Shown: positions 25,190 through 38,700 of the stretch, in pieces
Position numbering within the stretch: the stretch's first letter is position 1
How the letters are laid out: each line of letters begins with the position of its first letter
Assembly: GCA_963616935.1 (NCBI GenBank)
Contig: CAVEMS010000005.1
Span: 1 to 64,000 of the forward strand
DNA length: 64,000 bases
DNA from: UBA4951 sp963616935
Lineage (GTDB): Bacteria > Bacillota_I > Bacilli_A > RFN20 > CAG-826
Direction: 5' to 3'
Notes under the pieces: generated by a model
What the model saw: the letters and a program-made list of their open reading frames with translations, nothing else
Told to the model about the DNA's origin: nothing
Databases searched by the model: none
Program-made: the position numbers and the translations under genes

Positions 25190-26605
25190 CTATTTTTCGT
25201 CTTCTTCTTTGGATAAGTTGACTTCTTTATAACCGCTATTGGCTTTGAGGGTATCGAGTTCAGCGCTTTTTTTCTCCTCGAATTCATCGAAGGAAGTGAT
25301 GGATCTAGCCTCTTCCCTATTCTTCATGATGGTGTCGAGGTCGAGCACCCTCTCCTGCGCTTTGATGGCCGCTTCCATCGCATAATCGATTTCTTGCTTT
25401 TCTTCGCTCTCGTTTTCTTCCGGATGCTCTTCCAAATATTCTTCTTTGGCTGCGATGTTCTTGAAATAATGCGATTTCTTCCCATCCACTACCTGCGTTT
25501 TGACAATGCGATCATGAATGGCCGTGCCGTTTTTCGAGAAGCCGAGGGACAACGCATCGACTAAGAACAAGACGAAGAACACGATAATAGCTATCTGATA
25601 TGGAACAAATAGGAGCGATAGCAATATGGCGATGATCAAAGGACGTAAAAATCTCTTAAGCAGATTCATTTCGAAGCCGTCCGAGCCGATGACATGGAGA
25701 TTAAAGATGAGTTTGCCGATCGTTTTGCCTTTAGGCATAGAGGCTGGGACGACGAAGAAGAACACGAATATCGAAGGTATAAACGCCACCACTTGCGTAA
25801 TCGCTTGAGCGGGCGTTATTATCGCGTTCATTTCCGAGCAATAGGTCTGAACGCTATTAGAGCTACCACCTAATGCATTTTGAATGGCGTCATAGTATTT
25901 TCCGACGGCCGCGCTATCGTTGGCATTAGGATCGTAGAAGAAATTGCGTAGGCTCTTAATGGTTTCCGTATCGCCTTCAGTCACTTTCTTTTGATATTCT
26001 TCTTTCAAAACCGGCTTCGCAAGCGGATCGACGGCGTCTTTCGCCTCGTTTAAGGCCAAACAGAAATAGGAATTGTTTTGACTGCTTCTACTCGCTTCGT
26101 CAACTTTGGTAAGGTCCTCTAAGGCAGGGAGACCGAAAACCGTCTGATTGAAATATTTCTTATAATCATCGACCGAAGAGAAAGCCTTGCCGTCGGAATC
26201 CTTCAAAACAACATAATTGGATCCTTCTTCCAAGGCGGTCGGCAATTTGACCGTGTAATAGTCATATACCATATCGTAATAGGCCTCATACGCCTTTTTG
26301 CCGTCTGGTGCGTCGATGAATTTCTCGGCATCATCATCGTCCGATGCCTTATATAAATAGAATCCGACGCTGTTTTTGTTATAGGAGCCATCATCGTTCT
26401 TGCTGACTTTGATTAATCCCGTCTCATCATAATATTTAGCGAGTTTTTGCTCGGCGTCCTTGCCCCCAACGGCATCGAAGAGGTAGGTTGAGGTAACGAA
26501 TAGATAGAGAACGAAGCCTATTCCGACGGCCAAGATGGCATCGATTGCGAAGGCGACGAATCGCTTCCAGTAGGAAGCGTTAATGATTTGATTGTTATTT
26601 TCCAT
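25190..26605 (-). CDS. RDD-family membrane protein with long extracytoplasmic insert
   Basis: A 471-residue protein whose membrane parts match the RDD family: SYWKRFVAFAIDAILAVGIGFVLYLF at the N-terminus, and a second block with GKTIGKLIFNLHVIGSDG, LRPLIIAILLSLLF and FLVDALSLGFSKNGTAIHDRIVKTQVV. Between the first and second helix lies a soluble insert of roughly 230 residues, unusual for the family, and the C-terminal 110 residues are a Glu/Lys-rich cytoplasmic tail, probably helical. RDD proteins are transport-related or unassigned. There is no ribosome binding site; a promoter ends 7 nt before the ATG. Confidence 0.8.
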   Translation of the reverse strand: MENNNQIINASYWKRFVAFAIDAILAVGIGFVLYLFVTSTYLFDAVGGKDAEQKLAKYYDETGLIKVSKNDDGSYNKNSVGFYLYKASDDDDAEKFIDAPDGKKAYEAYYDMVYDYYTVKLPTALEEGSNYVVLKDSDGKAFSSVDDYKKYFNQTVFGLPALEDLTKVDEASRSSQNNSYFCLALNEAKDAVDPLAKPVLKEEYQKKVTEGDTETIKSLRNFFYDPNANDSAAVGKYYDAIQNALGGSSNSVQTYCSEMNAIITPAQAITQVVAFIPSIFVFFFVVPASMPKGKTIGKLIFNLHVIGSDGFEMNLLKRFLRPLIIAILLSLLFVPYQIAIIVFFVLFLVDALSLGFSKNGTAIHDRIVKTQVVDGKKSHYFKNIAAKEEYLEEHPEENESEEKQEIDYAMEAAIKAQERVLDLDTIMKNREEARSITSFDEFEEKKSAELDTLKANSGYKEVNLSKEEDEK

Positions 26606-26612
26606 GGAATTA

Positions 26613-26640
26613 AATATAACGGCTTTTATGAAAATGTCAT
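26613..26640 (-). promoter_or_regulatory. Promoter of the RDD gene, 7 nt from the ATG
   Basis: ATGACA at 26640-26635, a 16-bp spacer and TATATT at 26618-26613. The -10 ends 7 nt before the start codon, so transcription should begin at the ATG. Confidence 0.6.
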
Positions 26641-26683
26641 TATTATTCGAAAATCTATCGATGAAAACTACATTTTGACATAC

Positions 26684-26707
26684 AAAAAGCCCTCCAAACG
26701 GAGGGCT
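26684..26707 (-). terminator. Terminator of tufA
   Basis: AGCCCTCC-GTTT-GGAGGGCT followed by TTTTG on the minus strand, 20 bp after the tufA stop. Confidence 0.92.
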
Positions 26708-26727
26708 TAAGCGTTACCTAAGCGAGA

Positions 26728-27945
26728 TTAGTGAAGAATCTCGGTGACGGTTCCGGAACCGACGGTCTTGCCGCCTTCACGGATGGAGAACTTGGTGCCA
26801 GCTTCAAGAGCAACTGGGTGGATAAGTTCAACGGTGAAGGTCGTGTGGTCGCCAGGCATGACCATATTGACATTGGCTGGAAGGGTGATCGAACCAGTGA
26901 TGTCGGTGGTGCGGAAGAAGAATTGTGGACGATAGCCGTTAAGGAAGGCAGTGTGACGTCCACCTTCGTCTTTCGTCAAAACGTAGACGGTCGCGGTGAA
27001 TTTGTCGTGTGGGACGATCGAGCCAGGTTTGGCAAGGACTTGTCCACGTTCGACTTGGTCGTGGGTGATACCACGGAGAAGGACACCGACGTTGTCTCCG
27101 CTTTCGGCGAAGTCAAGGGTCTTACGGAACATCTCAAGACCGGTGATAACCGATTTTTGAGTCGGACGGATGCCAACGATTTCGACTTCGTCGTTCATAT
27201 TGGCACGGCCACGTTCGACACGGCCGGTGACGACGGTGCCACGGCCAGAGATGGTCATGACGTCTTCGATCGGCATCAAGAATGGCTTGTCATCAGAACG
27301 GACTGGATCTGGGATATAGGTATCGAGAGCGTTCATGAGTTCAAGGATTGGTTTGGCATCGGCATCTTTGCTCGACGCAACTTTGGTCGCGGCAAGAGCG
27401 CTGCCACGGATGACTGGGAGTTCGTCGCCAGGGAATCCGTATTTGGTGAGAAGGTCACGGACGTCCATCTCAACGATGTCGATGAGTTCTGGATCGTCGA
27501 CCATATCAGCCTTGTTAAGGAAGACGATGATCGAAGGAACGCCGACTTGACGAGCAAGAAGGACGTGTTCACGAGTCTGAGGCATAACGCCGTCGGTGGC
27601 TGCAACAACAAGGATAGCGGCATCCATTTGGGCGGCGCCGGTGATCATGTTCTTGATGTAGTCAGCGTGCCCTGGGCAGTCGACGTGGGCATAGTGACGA
27701 TGAGCGGTCTCATACTCTTCGTGAGCAGAGTTGATGGTGATGCCACGAGCACGCTCTTCTGGAGTGCTGTCGATGCCGGAATAGCCGACGTCTTTCGCAT
27801 TTCCTTCAACTCCGTTGGTCTCTTTGCCAACTAAGCTGAGAACGTGACAGATAGCAGCGGTAAGAGTGGTCTTACCATGGTCGATGTGGCCGATGGTGCC
27901 AACGTTAACGTGGACACGGTCACGATTGAATTTCTCTTTTGCCAT
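26728..27945 (-). CDS. tuf: Elongation factor Tu
   Basis: Delivers aminoacyl-tRNA to the ribosome. GTPase motifs GHIDHGKTT, DCPGH and NKAD are intact, and the domain 2 and 3 sequences are canonical to the end (GTVTEILH). The protein is 405 residues, about ten more than usual; eight of these are in an Asn/Gly-rich loop at residues 41-55, just before switch I. A GGAGGAATT site precedes the ATG. It is last in rpsL-rpsG-fusA-tuf but also has its own promoter in the 91-bp gap after fusA. Confidence 0.99.
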   Translation of the reverse strand: MAKEKFNRDRVHVNVGTIGHIDHGKTTLTAAICHVLSLVGKETNGVEGNAKDVGYSGIDSTPEERARGITINSAHEEYETAHRHYAHVDCPGHADYIKNMITGAAQMDAAILVVAATDGVMPQTREHVLLARQVGVPSIIVFLNKADMVDDPELIDIVEMDVRDLLTKYGFPGDELPVIRGSALAATKVASSKDADAKPILELMNALDTYIPDPVRSDDKPFLMPIEDVMTISGRGTVVTGRVERGRANMNDEVEIVGIRPTQKSVITGLEMFRKTLDFAESGDNVGVLLRGITHDQVERGQVLAKPGSIVPHDKFTATVYVLTKDEGGRHTAFLNGYRPQFFFRTTDITGSITLPANVNMVMPGDHTTFTVELIHPVALEAGTKFSIREGGKTVGSGTVTEILH

Positions 27946-27991
27946 TTTTTAATTCCTCCAAGAATGGTTTTACTAGAAAGTTCGCGTAGTA

Positions 27992-28020
27992 ATGATAGAG
28001 CAGTTCTTCGAAGTTCGCAA
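27992..28020 (-). promoter_or_regulatory. Internal promoter of tuf
   Basis: TTGCGA, a 17-bp spacer and TATCAT on the minus strand in the fusA-tuf gap, which would let tuf be expressed above the rest of the str operon. Confidence 0.65.
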
Positions 28021-28036
28021 TACTTACCTAAGGTAA

Positions 28037-30133
28037 CTAGCGCGCATGACTGTTCTTGATGATGTTGTCCTGGATGTAGCGTGGGCACTCACCATAATGA
28101 TCGAAGCTCATCATGAAGTTTCCACGGCCTTGCGTCAAGGAACGTAGGTCTGTGACATAGCCGAACATCTCAGCGAGTGGAACGAAGCATTCGAGCTCTT
28201 TGGCGTTGCCACGTTGAGATTCGGTGTTGATATTGCCACGACGACGGGAAACGTCGCCGATGACATCGCCGTAATATTGTTCTGGAACGGTGATGACCAC
28301 TTTCATGATCGGTTCGAGGATGACTGGGTCACACTTTGTTCCGGCCGCCTTAAGGGCCATTGAAGCAGCGATTTTGTAAGCGGCTTCGCTGGAGTCGACA
28401 TCGTGGTAAGATCCATCGAATAGGGTCGCTTTGATATCGATTAGCGGATAGCCGGCGACGATACCGCGGTTAAGAGCCTCTTCCAAGCCTTGTTGAGTCG
28501 GTTTGATGAACTCTTTCGGAACGGCGCCGCCAACGATGGCGTCGACGAATTCGAAGCCTTTGCCTGGATTCGGTTCGAAACGGATCCAAACGTCACCATA
28601 CTGACCGTGACCACCGCTCTGCTTGACGTAACGCCCTTGGGCTTCGCCGGTTTTGCGGATGGTTTCGCGATAGTTGACTTGCGGTTTGCCGACATTGACG
28701 TCGACGGAGAACTCACGGCGCATACGCTCGATGAGAACTTCGAGTTGAAGCTCGCCAACGCCGCCGATGATCGTTTGTCCGGTCTCGTTATCGGTATGAA
28801 CGCGGAAGGTTGGATCTTCTTCTGCGAGTTTTTGGAGAGCGACAGACATCTTCTCTTGGTCAGCTTTGGTCTTTGGCTCAACGGCCTCTTCCAAGACTGG
28901 CTCAGGGAATTCGAGTCTTTCGAGAACGACTTGGTTATCGGCATCGCATAAGGTGTCGCCGGTCGTGGTGTTCTTTAGTCCGACAACAGCGCCGATTTCA
29001 CCAGCGTGCAAGCACGGGACTTCTTGACGATGGTTAGCATGCATCAAGACTAAACGAGCGATACGTTCTTGCGTGCCACGGCTGCTGTTATAAACGTAGG
29101 TTCCGCTCTTGAGAACGCCTTGATAGACGCGGACATAGGCCAAACGGCCGATGAATGGGTCAGTGGCGATCTTGAAGGCCAAACCGACGAATGGAGCATT
29201 GTCGGTGGTTTTGCAAGTATATGGCTCGCCTTTGAGTTCGCCAGGTTCACCTGGGATATCAAGAGGCGATGGCAAGTAGTCGATGACGGCATCAAGAAGC
29301 AATTGAACGCCTTTGTTCTTGAAGGCGGTTCCGCAGAAGACCGGGAAGAATTTTCCGGTGATCGTCGCTTTGCGGGCGACCTCTTTCACCTTTTCGATGC
29401 TTGGCTCGTTGCCATCGAGGATGTCGAGCATAAGCTCATCGTCATAGTTGGCGAGGGCTTCGAGAAGTTTCTCATGATAGGCTTGCGCCTTGTCTTTGAG
29501 TTCTTCTGGGATCGGTCCTTCGGTAGGAGGAACGTCCTTATCTTGGGTATAAGTCCAAGCGACCATGCGGACAAGGTCGATAACGCCGATGAATCCACTT
29601 TCCTTACCTATTGGGTATTGGAAGGCGGCATAGCTGACGCCAAGACGTTCTTTGAGTGAGTCTAAGCACATGAAGAAGTCAGCGCCGATAGCGTCCATCT
29701 TATTGCAGAAGACAATACGAGGAACGTTGTATTTGTCGGCTTGGCGCCAAACGGTTTCCGTCTGCGGTTCGACGCCGTTTTTGGAGTCGAGGACGGTGAC
29801 GGCACCGTCTAAGACACGGAGAGAACGTTCAACTTCAACCGTGAAGTCGACGTGCCCTGGAGTGTCGATGATGTTTACACGATAGTTTTTCCAGAAGGCC
29901 GTGGTAGCGCTGGCGGTGATAGTAACGCCGCGTTCCTGTTCCTCGACCATCCAGTCCATGACGGCGGTTCCTTCGTGGACTTCGCCGATTTTATGGGTAC
30001 GTCCCGTGTAATAGAGGATACGCTCAGTCGTCGTCGTTTTACCGGCGTCGATGTGAGCCATGATACCAATGTTGCGGGTATGAGGGAGATCGTAGTTATC
30101 GGTCTCCGTGATCATGTTTTCGTCGTTGGCCAT
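28037..30133 (-). CDS. fusA: Elongation factor G
   Basis: GTPase that drives translocation, 698 residues. AHIDAGKTTTTERILYYTG, DTPGHVDF and NKMD form the nucleotide site; the domain IV loop region GGHGQYGDVWIRFEPNPG and the C-terminal MSFDHYGECP are typical. GAAGGAGA precedes the ATG. It lies 15 bp after rpsG in the str operon. Confidence 0.99.
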   Translation of the reverse strand: MANDENMITETDNYDLPHTRNIGIMAHIDAGKTTTTERILYYTGRTHKIGEVHEGTAVMDWMVEEQERGVTITASATTAFWKNYRVNIIDTPGHVDFTVEVERSLRVLDGAVTVLDSKNGVEPQTETVWRQADKYNVPRIVFCNKMDAIGADFFMCLDSLKERLGVSYAAFQYPIGKESGFIGVIDLVRMVAWTYTQDKDVPPTEGPIPEELKDKAQAYHEKLLEALANYDDELMLDILDGNEPSIEKVKEVARKATITGKFFPVFCGTAFKNKGVQLLLDAVIDYLPSPLDIPGEPGELKGEPYTCKTTDNAPFVGLAFKIATDPFIGRLAYVRVYQGVLKSGTYVYNSSRGTQERIARLVLMHANHRQEVPCLHAGEIGAVVGLKNTTTGDTLCDADNQVVLERLEFPEPVLEEAVEPKTKADQEKMSVALQKLAEEDPTFRVHTDNETGQTIIGGVGELQLEVLIERMRREFSVDVNVGKPQVNYRETIRKTGEAQGRYVKQSGGHGQYGDVWIRFEPNPGKGFEFVDAIVGGAVPKEFIKPTQQGLEEALNRGIVAGYPLIDIKATLFDGSYHDVDSSEAAYKIAASMALKAAGTKCDPVILEPIMKVVITVPEQYYGDVIGDVSRRRGNINTESQRGNAKELECFVPLAEMFGYVTDLRSLTQGRGNFMMSFDHYGECPRYIQDNIIKNSHAR

Positions 30134-30148
30134 TGTATTCTCCTTCGA

Positions 30149-30619
30149 TTACCAGCGGTAATGGGCATAAGCCTTGTTGGCTTCGGCCATCTTGTGGACA
30201 TCTTCCTTCTTCTTGACGGCGGCACCGCTGCCATTGGCGGCATCGATGATTTCGCCGGCGAGTTTTTGTTCCATGGTCTTTTCGCCACGGAGTCTCGAAT
30301 AGTTGACGAGCCAACGGAGTCCGAGGGTTTGCTTTCTCTCTGGGCTCACTTCCACTGGAACCTGATAGTTGGCAGCGCCGATGCGGCGGACCTTAAGCTC
30401 GACTTCTGGCATGATGTTCGCGATTGCGGTCGCGAAGACGTCCATAGCCGGCTTCTGGGTCTTCTCTTCGATGATCTTGAAGCTGTTGTAGATGATTCTT
30501 TGCGAAGTTCCGCGCTTGCCATCGTACATAACACGATTGATCAAACGGGTGACGAGCTTCGAGTTGTAGATTGGATCGGGAAGGACATCCCGCTTTTCGA
30601 TTTTTCCTTTGCGTGACAT
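30149..30619 (-). CDS. rpsG: 30S ribosomal protein S7
   Basis: A 156-residue primary-binding protein of the 30S head. MSRKGKIEKRDVLPDP, the LINRVMYDGKRGTSQRI helix region and the C-terminal EDVHKMAEANKAYAHYRW are canonical. In other bacteria S7 represses its own operon; whether that holds here is unknown, although the operon leader is structured. It lies 19 bp after rpsL. Confidence 0.99.
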   Translation of the reverse strand: MSRKGKIEKRDVLPDPIYNSKLVTRLINRVMYDGKRGTSQRIIYNSFKIIEEKTQKPAMDVFATAIANIMPEVELKVRRIGAANYQVPVEVSPERKQTLGLRWLVNYSRLRGEKTMEQKLAGEIIDAANGSGAAVKKKEDVHKMAEANKAYAHYRW

Positions 30620-30638
30620 GTTTTCTTTCCTTTCCTAA

Positions 30639-31058
30639 TTACTTGGCCGGGGCCGGTTTCTTAGTGCCATATTGGCTACGGCCTTGGCGGCGGGCTTCGA
30701 TGCCTGCGCAGTCTAAGCAGCCACGGATGATGTGATAACGGACGCCAGGTAAATCCTTGACACGTCCACCACGAATCATGACGGTGCTGTGTTCTTGAAG
30801 GTTGTGACCTTCGCCGCCGATATAGGCGGTAACTTCATACCCATTGGAAAGACGGACACGGGCGTATTTTCTTAAGGCCGAGTTCGGTTTCTTCGGGGTC
30901 ATGGTGCCAACACGGGTGCAAACTCCGCGTTTTTGAGCACTTGGTTGATCTTTCGCCACTTTGACAAGCGAATTCCAACGTTTTCCAAGAGCCGGTGTCT
31001 TCGACTTCTTGACGATGGATTTTCTGCCAGAGCGAACGAGTTGGTTAATCGTTGGCAT
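30639..31058 (-). CDS. rpsL: 30S ribosomal protein S12
   Basis: A 139-residue decoding-centre protein. PTINQLVRSGRK opens the protein and the conserved TPKKPNSALRKYARVRLSNG (with the Lys usually changed in streptomycin resistance intact) and GGRVKDLPGVRYHIIRG follow. The ATG at 31058 is chosen over a TTG two codons upstream because the family starts MPTINQ and AAAGGAG has proper spacing. It heads the str operon with a strong promoter and a two-hairpin leader. Confidence 0.98.
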   Translation of the reverse strand: MPTINQLVRSGRKSIVKKSKTPALGKRWNSLVKVAKDQPSAQKRGVCTRVGTMTPKKPNSALRKYARVRLSNGYEVTAYIGGEGHNLQEHSTVMIRGGRVKDLPGVRYHIIRGCLDCAGIEARRQGRSQYGTKKPAPAK

Positions 31059-31083
31059 TTCCAATTCTCCTTTGTTCTTTTGA

Positions 31084-31135
31084 TGACCACTGCTCCCAGT
31101 GTGTCACAATGCCGTCGCTAGGGCGATGCCCTCGC
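31084..31135 (-). promoter_or_regulatory. Two-hairpin leader of the str operon
   Basis: Between the promoter and rpsL the minus strand folds into GCGAGGGC-ATC-GCCCTAGC (31135-31117) and TGACACACTG-GGAG-CAGTGGTCA (31106-31084). Neither has a T-run, so they are not terminators. Ribosomal operons are often autoregulated through such leaders; binding by S7 or S12 is inference only. Confidence 0.45.
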
Positions 31136-31146
31136 GTTCGTGCAAG

Positions 31147-31175
31147 ATGATAAAACAATGAAAAAAGCGTGTCAA
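31147..31175 (-). promoter_or_regulatory. Promoter of the str operon
   Basis: A perfect TTGACA at 31175-31170, a 17-bp spacer and TATCAT at 31152-31147, about 90 bp before rpsL. The -35 box lies inside the 3' arm of the terminator for the preceding transcript. Confidence 0.85.
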
Positions 31176-31204
31176 CAACGAATTTATTCGATTTTTGACA
31201 CGCT
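31160..31204 (-). terminator. Terminator overlapping the str promoter
   Basis: On the minus strand AGCGTGTCAA (31204-31195) pairs perfectly with TTGACACGCT (31175-31166), with an inner CGAAT/ATTCG hairpin, followed by TTTTTT. It ends transcription from rpoC and the 69-aa gene. Confidence 0.88.
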
Positions 31205-31256
31205 GGAACAAGTGGACATTAATCCATCTTGTTTTGAAAGATTTTCGGCTTCAAAA

Positions 31257-31466
31257 TTAGTCAGCAGAATCGATCAAAAGCAAAACGCCTGAGATAATGT
31301 CGACGAACAATAAGGTGCAAATTGAGAATCCAATGCTTAATTTGGTGTTGTTCTTATACGCCTTATAGCATTTGACGGTCATTGGGATGCACCAAATGAG
31401 CGGGATCAAGAAACATCCCATGACGATTGTCGATATGAGCATAAGCACGAAAGCGGCTAATTTCAT
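31257..31466 (-). CDS. Small two-helix membrane protein
   Basis: A 69-residue protein with two hydrophobic helices: residues 2-30 (LAAFVLMLISTIVMGCFLIP) and 44-66, joined by a basic loop KCYKAYKNN. AGGAGG lies seven bases before the ATG, so it is a real gene. Similar short proteins are common in Firmicutes without assigned function. It lies 56 bp downstream of rpoC, after an imperfect hairpin, and before the terminator at 31160-31204, so it may be read from the rpoBC transcript. Confidence 0.75.
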   Translation of the reverse strand: MKLAAFVLMLISTIVMGCFLIPLIWCIPMTVKCYKAYKNNTKLSIGFSICTLLFVDIISGVLLLIDSAD

Positions 31467-31491
31467 TGTTTTTCCTCCTATTAATAAGTTA

Positions 31492-31514
31492 AGCCCCTAC
31501 CTTTCGATAGGGGC
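31492..31514 (-). terminator. Hairpin after rpoC, weak as terminator
   Basis: GCCCCTATCGAAAGGTAGGGGC forms a seven-base-pair stem just after the rpoC stop. On the minus strand only TTAACTT follows, so termination would be partial; the T-run is on the other strand. Confidence 0.45.
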
Positions 31515-31522
31515 ATTTTTGA

Positions 31523-35767
<4,245 letters not shown>

Positions 35768-35785
35768 TCTCTTTTTCCTCCTTTA

Positions 35786-38700
35786 TTAGTCGAGATCTCC
35801 ACTACTTGGGCCATTACCGATTGAGAGGCCTTCTTCGGCCGCTTGCTCGGAAGCCACGTCGTTAGAGACTTCTTCAACGTCCGCTTTCTCCTCCTCGCGA
35901 GGCGCGGTGAGATTGCGGATTGCGCTATTGACTTTGCGTTCTTCGATAAGGGCCTCTTTTGCAAGGGTATCCATATCGATGGCTTCGCCTTCGTTATCGT
36001 ATAAGGCGACGTTCATGCCAAGGCCTTTGAGTTCTTTGGTGAAGACCTTGAAGGCTTCTGGCATTCCCGGTTTCGGGTTTTCGTGTCCTTTGATGATGGC
36101 TTCATATGTCTTACGACGTCCAACGCGGTCGTCGCTCTTGACCGTCATCATCTCTTGGAGAACGTGGGCTGCGCCATAGGCTTCGAGGGCCCAGACTTCC
36201 ATTTCGCCGAAACGCTGGCCGCCGTTTTGGGCTTTGCCGCCTAATGGCTGTTGCGTGACAAGCGAATATGGGCCGGTGGCACGGGCATGAAGTTTGTCGT
36301 CGACCATGTGGACGAGTTTGATCATATACTGGACGCCAACCGAAATACGTTCTGGGAAGCGTTCACCAGTTTGGCCATCGTAAAGAATGGTTTTACCATC
36401 GCTTGCGATGCCAGCTTTGGCCATAAGGTCATGGATTTCTTTGTCGCTGACACCATCGAATACTGGGGTCGCAACGCGTAATCCGAGTTTGCGGCAGGCT
36501 AATCCAAGGTGGATTTCGAGAATCTGACCAATGTTCATACGGGAAGGAACGCCCATCGGTGAAAGCATGACGTCGAGCGGTGTTCCATCTGGTAAGAACG
36601 GCATATCCTCGATCGGCAAGATCTTGGAGATGACGCCTTTGTTACCATGACGTCCGGACATCTTGTCGCCTTCGGACACTTTTCTCTTTTGGACGATATA
36701 GACACGGACTTTCTTCATGACGCCTGGAGAAAGCGGATCTTTGTTTTTACGGCTGTATTGCTTGACTTTCAAGACAATACCGGCGCCGCCATGCGGGACG
36801 CGTAAGGAACTATCTTTGCCATCTTTCGTCTTCTCGGCGAAAATGGCGGCGAGAAGTTTCTCTTCCGGCGTTGGCTCGGTTTGTCCTTTTGGAGTGACTT
36901 TACCAACGAGGATATCGCCTTCTTTGACTTCCGCGCCGGCGACGATGATGCCATCTTCGTCAAGATTGGCTTTGGCATCTTCGCTGACGTTCGGAACGTC
37001 GCGGGTGATTTCTTCGGGCCCGAGCTTCGTTTCGCGGCACTCGAGGTCATACGCTTCAATATGGATGGAAGTATAGACATCTTCCTTGACCATCCTCTCG
37101 GACATAATGACCGCGTCTTCGTAGTTATAACCATGCCACGTCATATAAGCGACGAGCATGTTTTGGCCTAAGGCGAGCTCGCCATTTCTCATGGCTGGGC
37201 CATCGGCGATGATCATGCCCTCTTTGACTACGTCGCCAACATGGACGATTGGGGTTTGATTTATGCAGGTTCCTTGGTTGGAACGATCGAATTTCTGCAA
37301 GCGGTAAATTTTTTCTTCATCCGCTCCTTTGACTTTGATGGTCGCGCTATCCATATAGGAAACGATACCATCGGCGGTGGCCACCACCGCCAAGCCGCTA
37401 TCATGGGCGACTTTTTGCTCCATGCCAGTTCCGACATAAGCAAGGGATGGACGAAGAAGAGGAAGAGCTTGACGCTGCATGTTCGATCCCATCAAAGCAC
37501 GCGTGGCATCGTCGTTTTCAAGGAACGGAATGCAAGCGGCGGCGACGGAAACGATTTCTTTCGGCGAGACGTCGACATAGGAAACCTGGTCGACCGTCAC
37601 AATGCCGGTATCATCGTCATGGCGGGCGATGACTTCCTCGTCGATAAATTCCTTGACGATCTCTTTATGGCCATCCGAGAAAGTGACTTCCTCTGGTGCG
37701 CTTAAGCGAACGTTGGCTTGGGCGATATAGTGATCGCGTTCATCGTCGGCGCTCAAATATTCGGCACGATCAGAAACGTAATAATGCATCTTGCCGTCTT
37801 TGTCGCATTCTTTGATGACGACGCGGTAAGGAGCTTGCAAGAATCCATAACGGTTGATCTTGGCATAGGTGCTCAAATTGTTAATAAGACCGATGTTTTG
37901 GCCTTCTGGGGTCTCGATAGGACAAATACGTCCATAGTGGGTATAGTGAACGTCACGAACCTCCATGGATGCACGGTCACGCGTCAAGCCGCCAGGACCT
38001 AAAGCGCTGATACGGCGCTTATTGGCAAGTTCGGCCAAAGGATTGGTTTGATCCATGAATTGCGAAAGCTGGCTCGATGCGAAGAATTCGCGAATGCTCG
38101 AGGTCAATGGGCGGATATTGATCAAAGATTGCGGTTTGGCGGAAGCTAAATCCGGGGTGACCGACATCTTTTGCTGGACGGCTTTGCTCATCTTCGTCAA
38201 GCCGATGCGGAATTGCGTTTGGAGAAGCTCGCCAACGCAACGAACGCGACGGTTTCCGAGATGGTCGATATCATCGGTAGTTCCGATGCCGTCTTGGATA
38301 TTGCAGAAATAGCTGAAGCAAGCGATCATGTCGCTGATGGTGACGCGGGAAATCTCTTTCCCACCTTGCACAGCGCCAAGATTGATGTCGGTGCCGACGA
38401 TCTTGACGATCTTATCGCCTTCCCTATCGTGGGCGAAGACTTTGACGACGTTGACGATGCTATGGGTATCCAAATGCTCGTTAACGCGGATTTTCTTGGA
38501 ATGCGCGCCGCGCTCGAAGAATTCGGCGTCGCGGAGTTCGCTTACGTCGCTCTTGGTCATAACGTGCCCACGAACGAAAGCCTCGCCTTCGCTATTCGCG
38601 AAAGTGTTGCCGTCGGCATCGATAAGGCTTTCGGCCAAGACCCTGCCGACCAAACGCTCGTAAACGCTTAATTTCTGGGTATATTTGAATCGACCAGCGC

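Noticed and set aside
25105..25287. 60-codon minus-strand frame at the end of the RDD gene
   Set aside because: Overlaps the RDD gene out of frame; no start signals.
26731..27834. 367-codon plus-strand frame opposite tuf
   Set aside because: Antisense to a highly conserved gene, composition typical of a reverse-strand shadow.
29852..30616. 254-codon plus-strand frame opposite fusA and rpsG
   Set aside because: Spans two real minus-strand genes in antisense; an artefact of codon bias.
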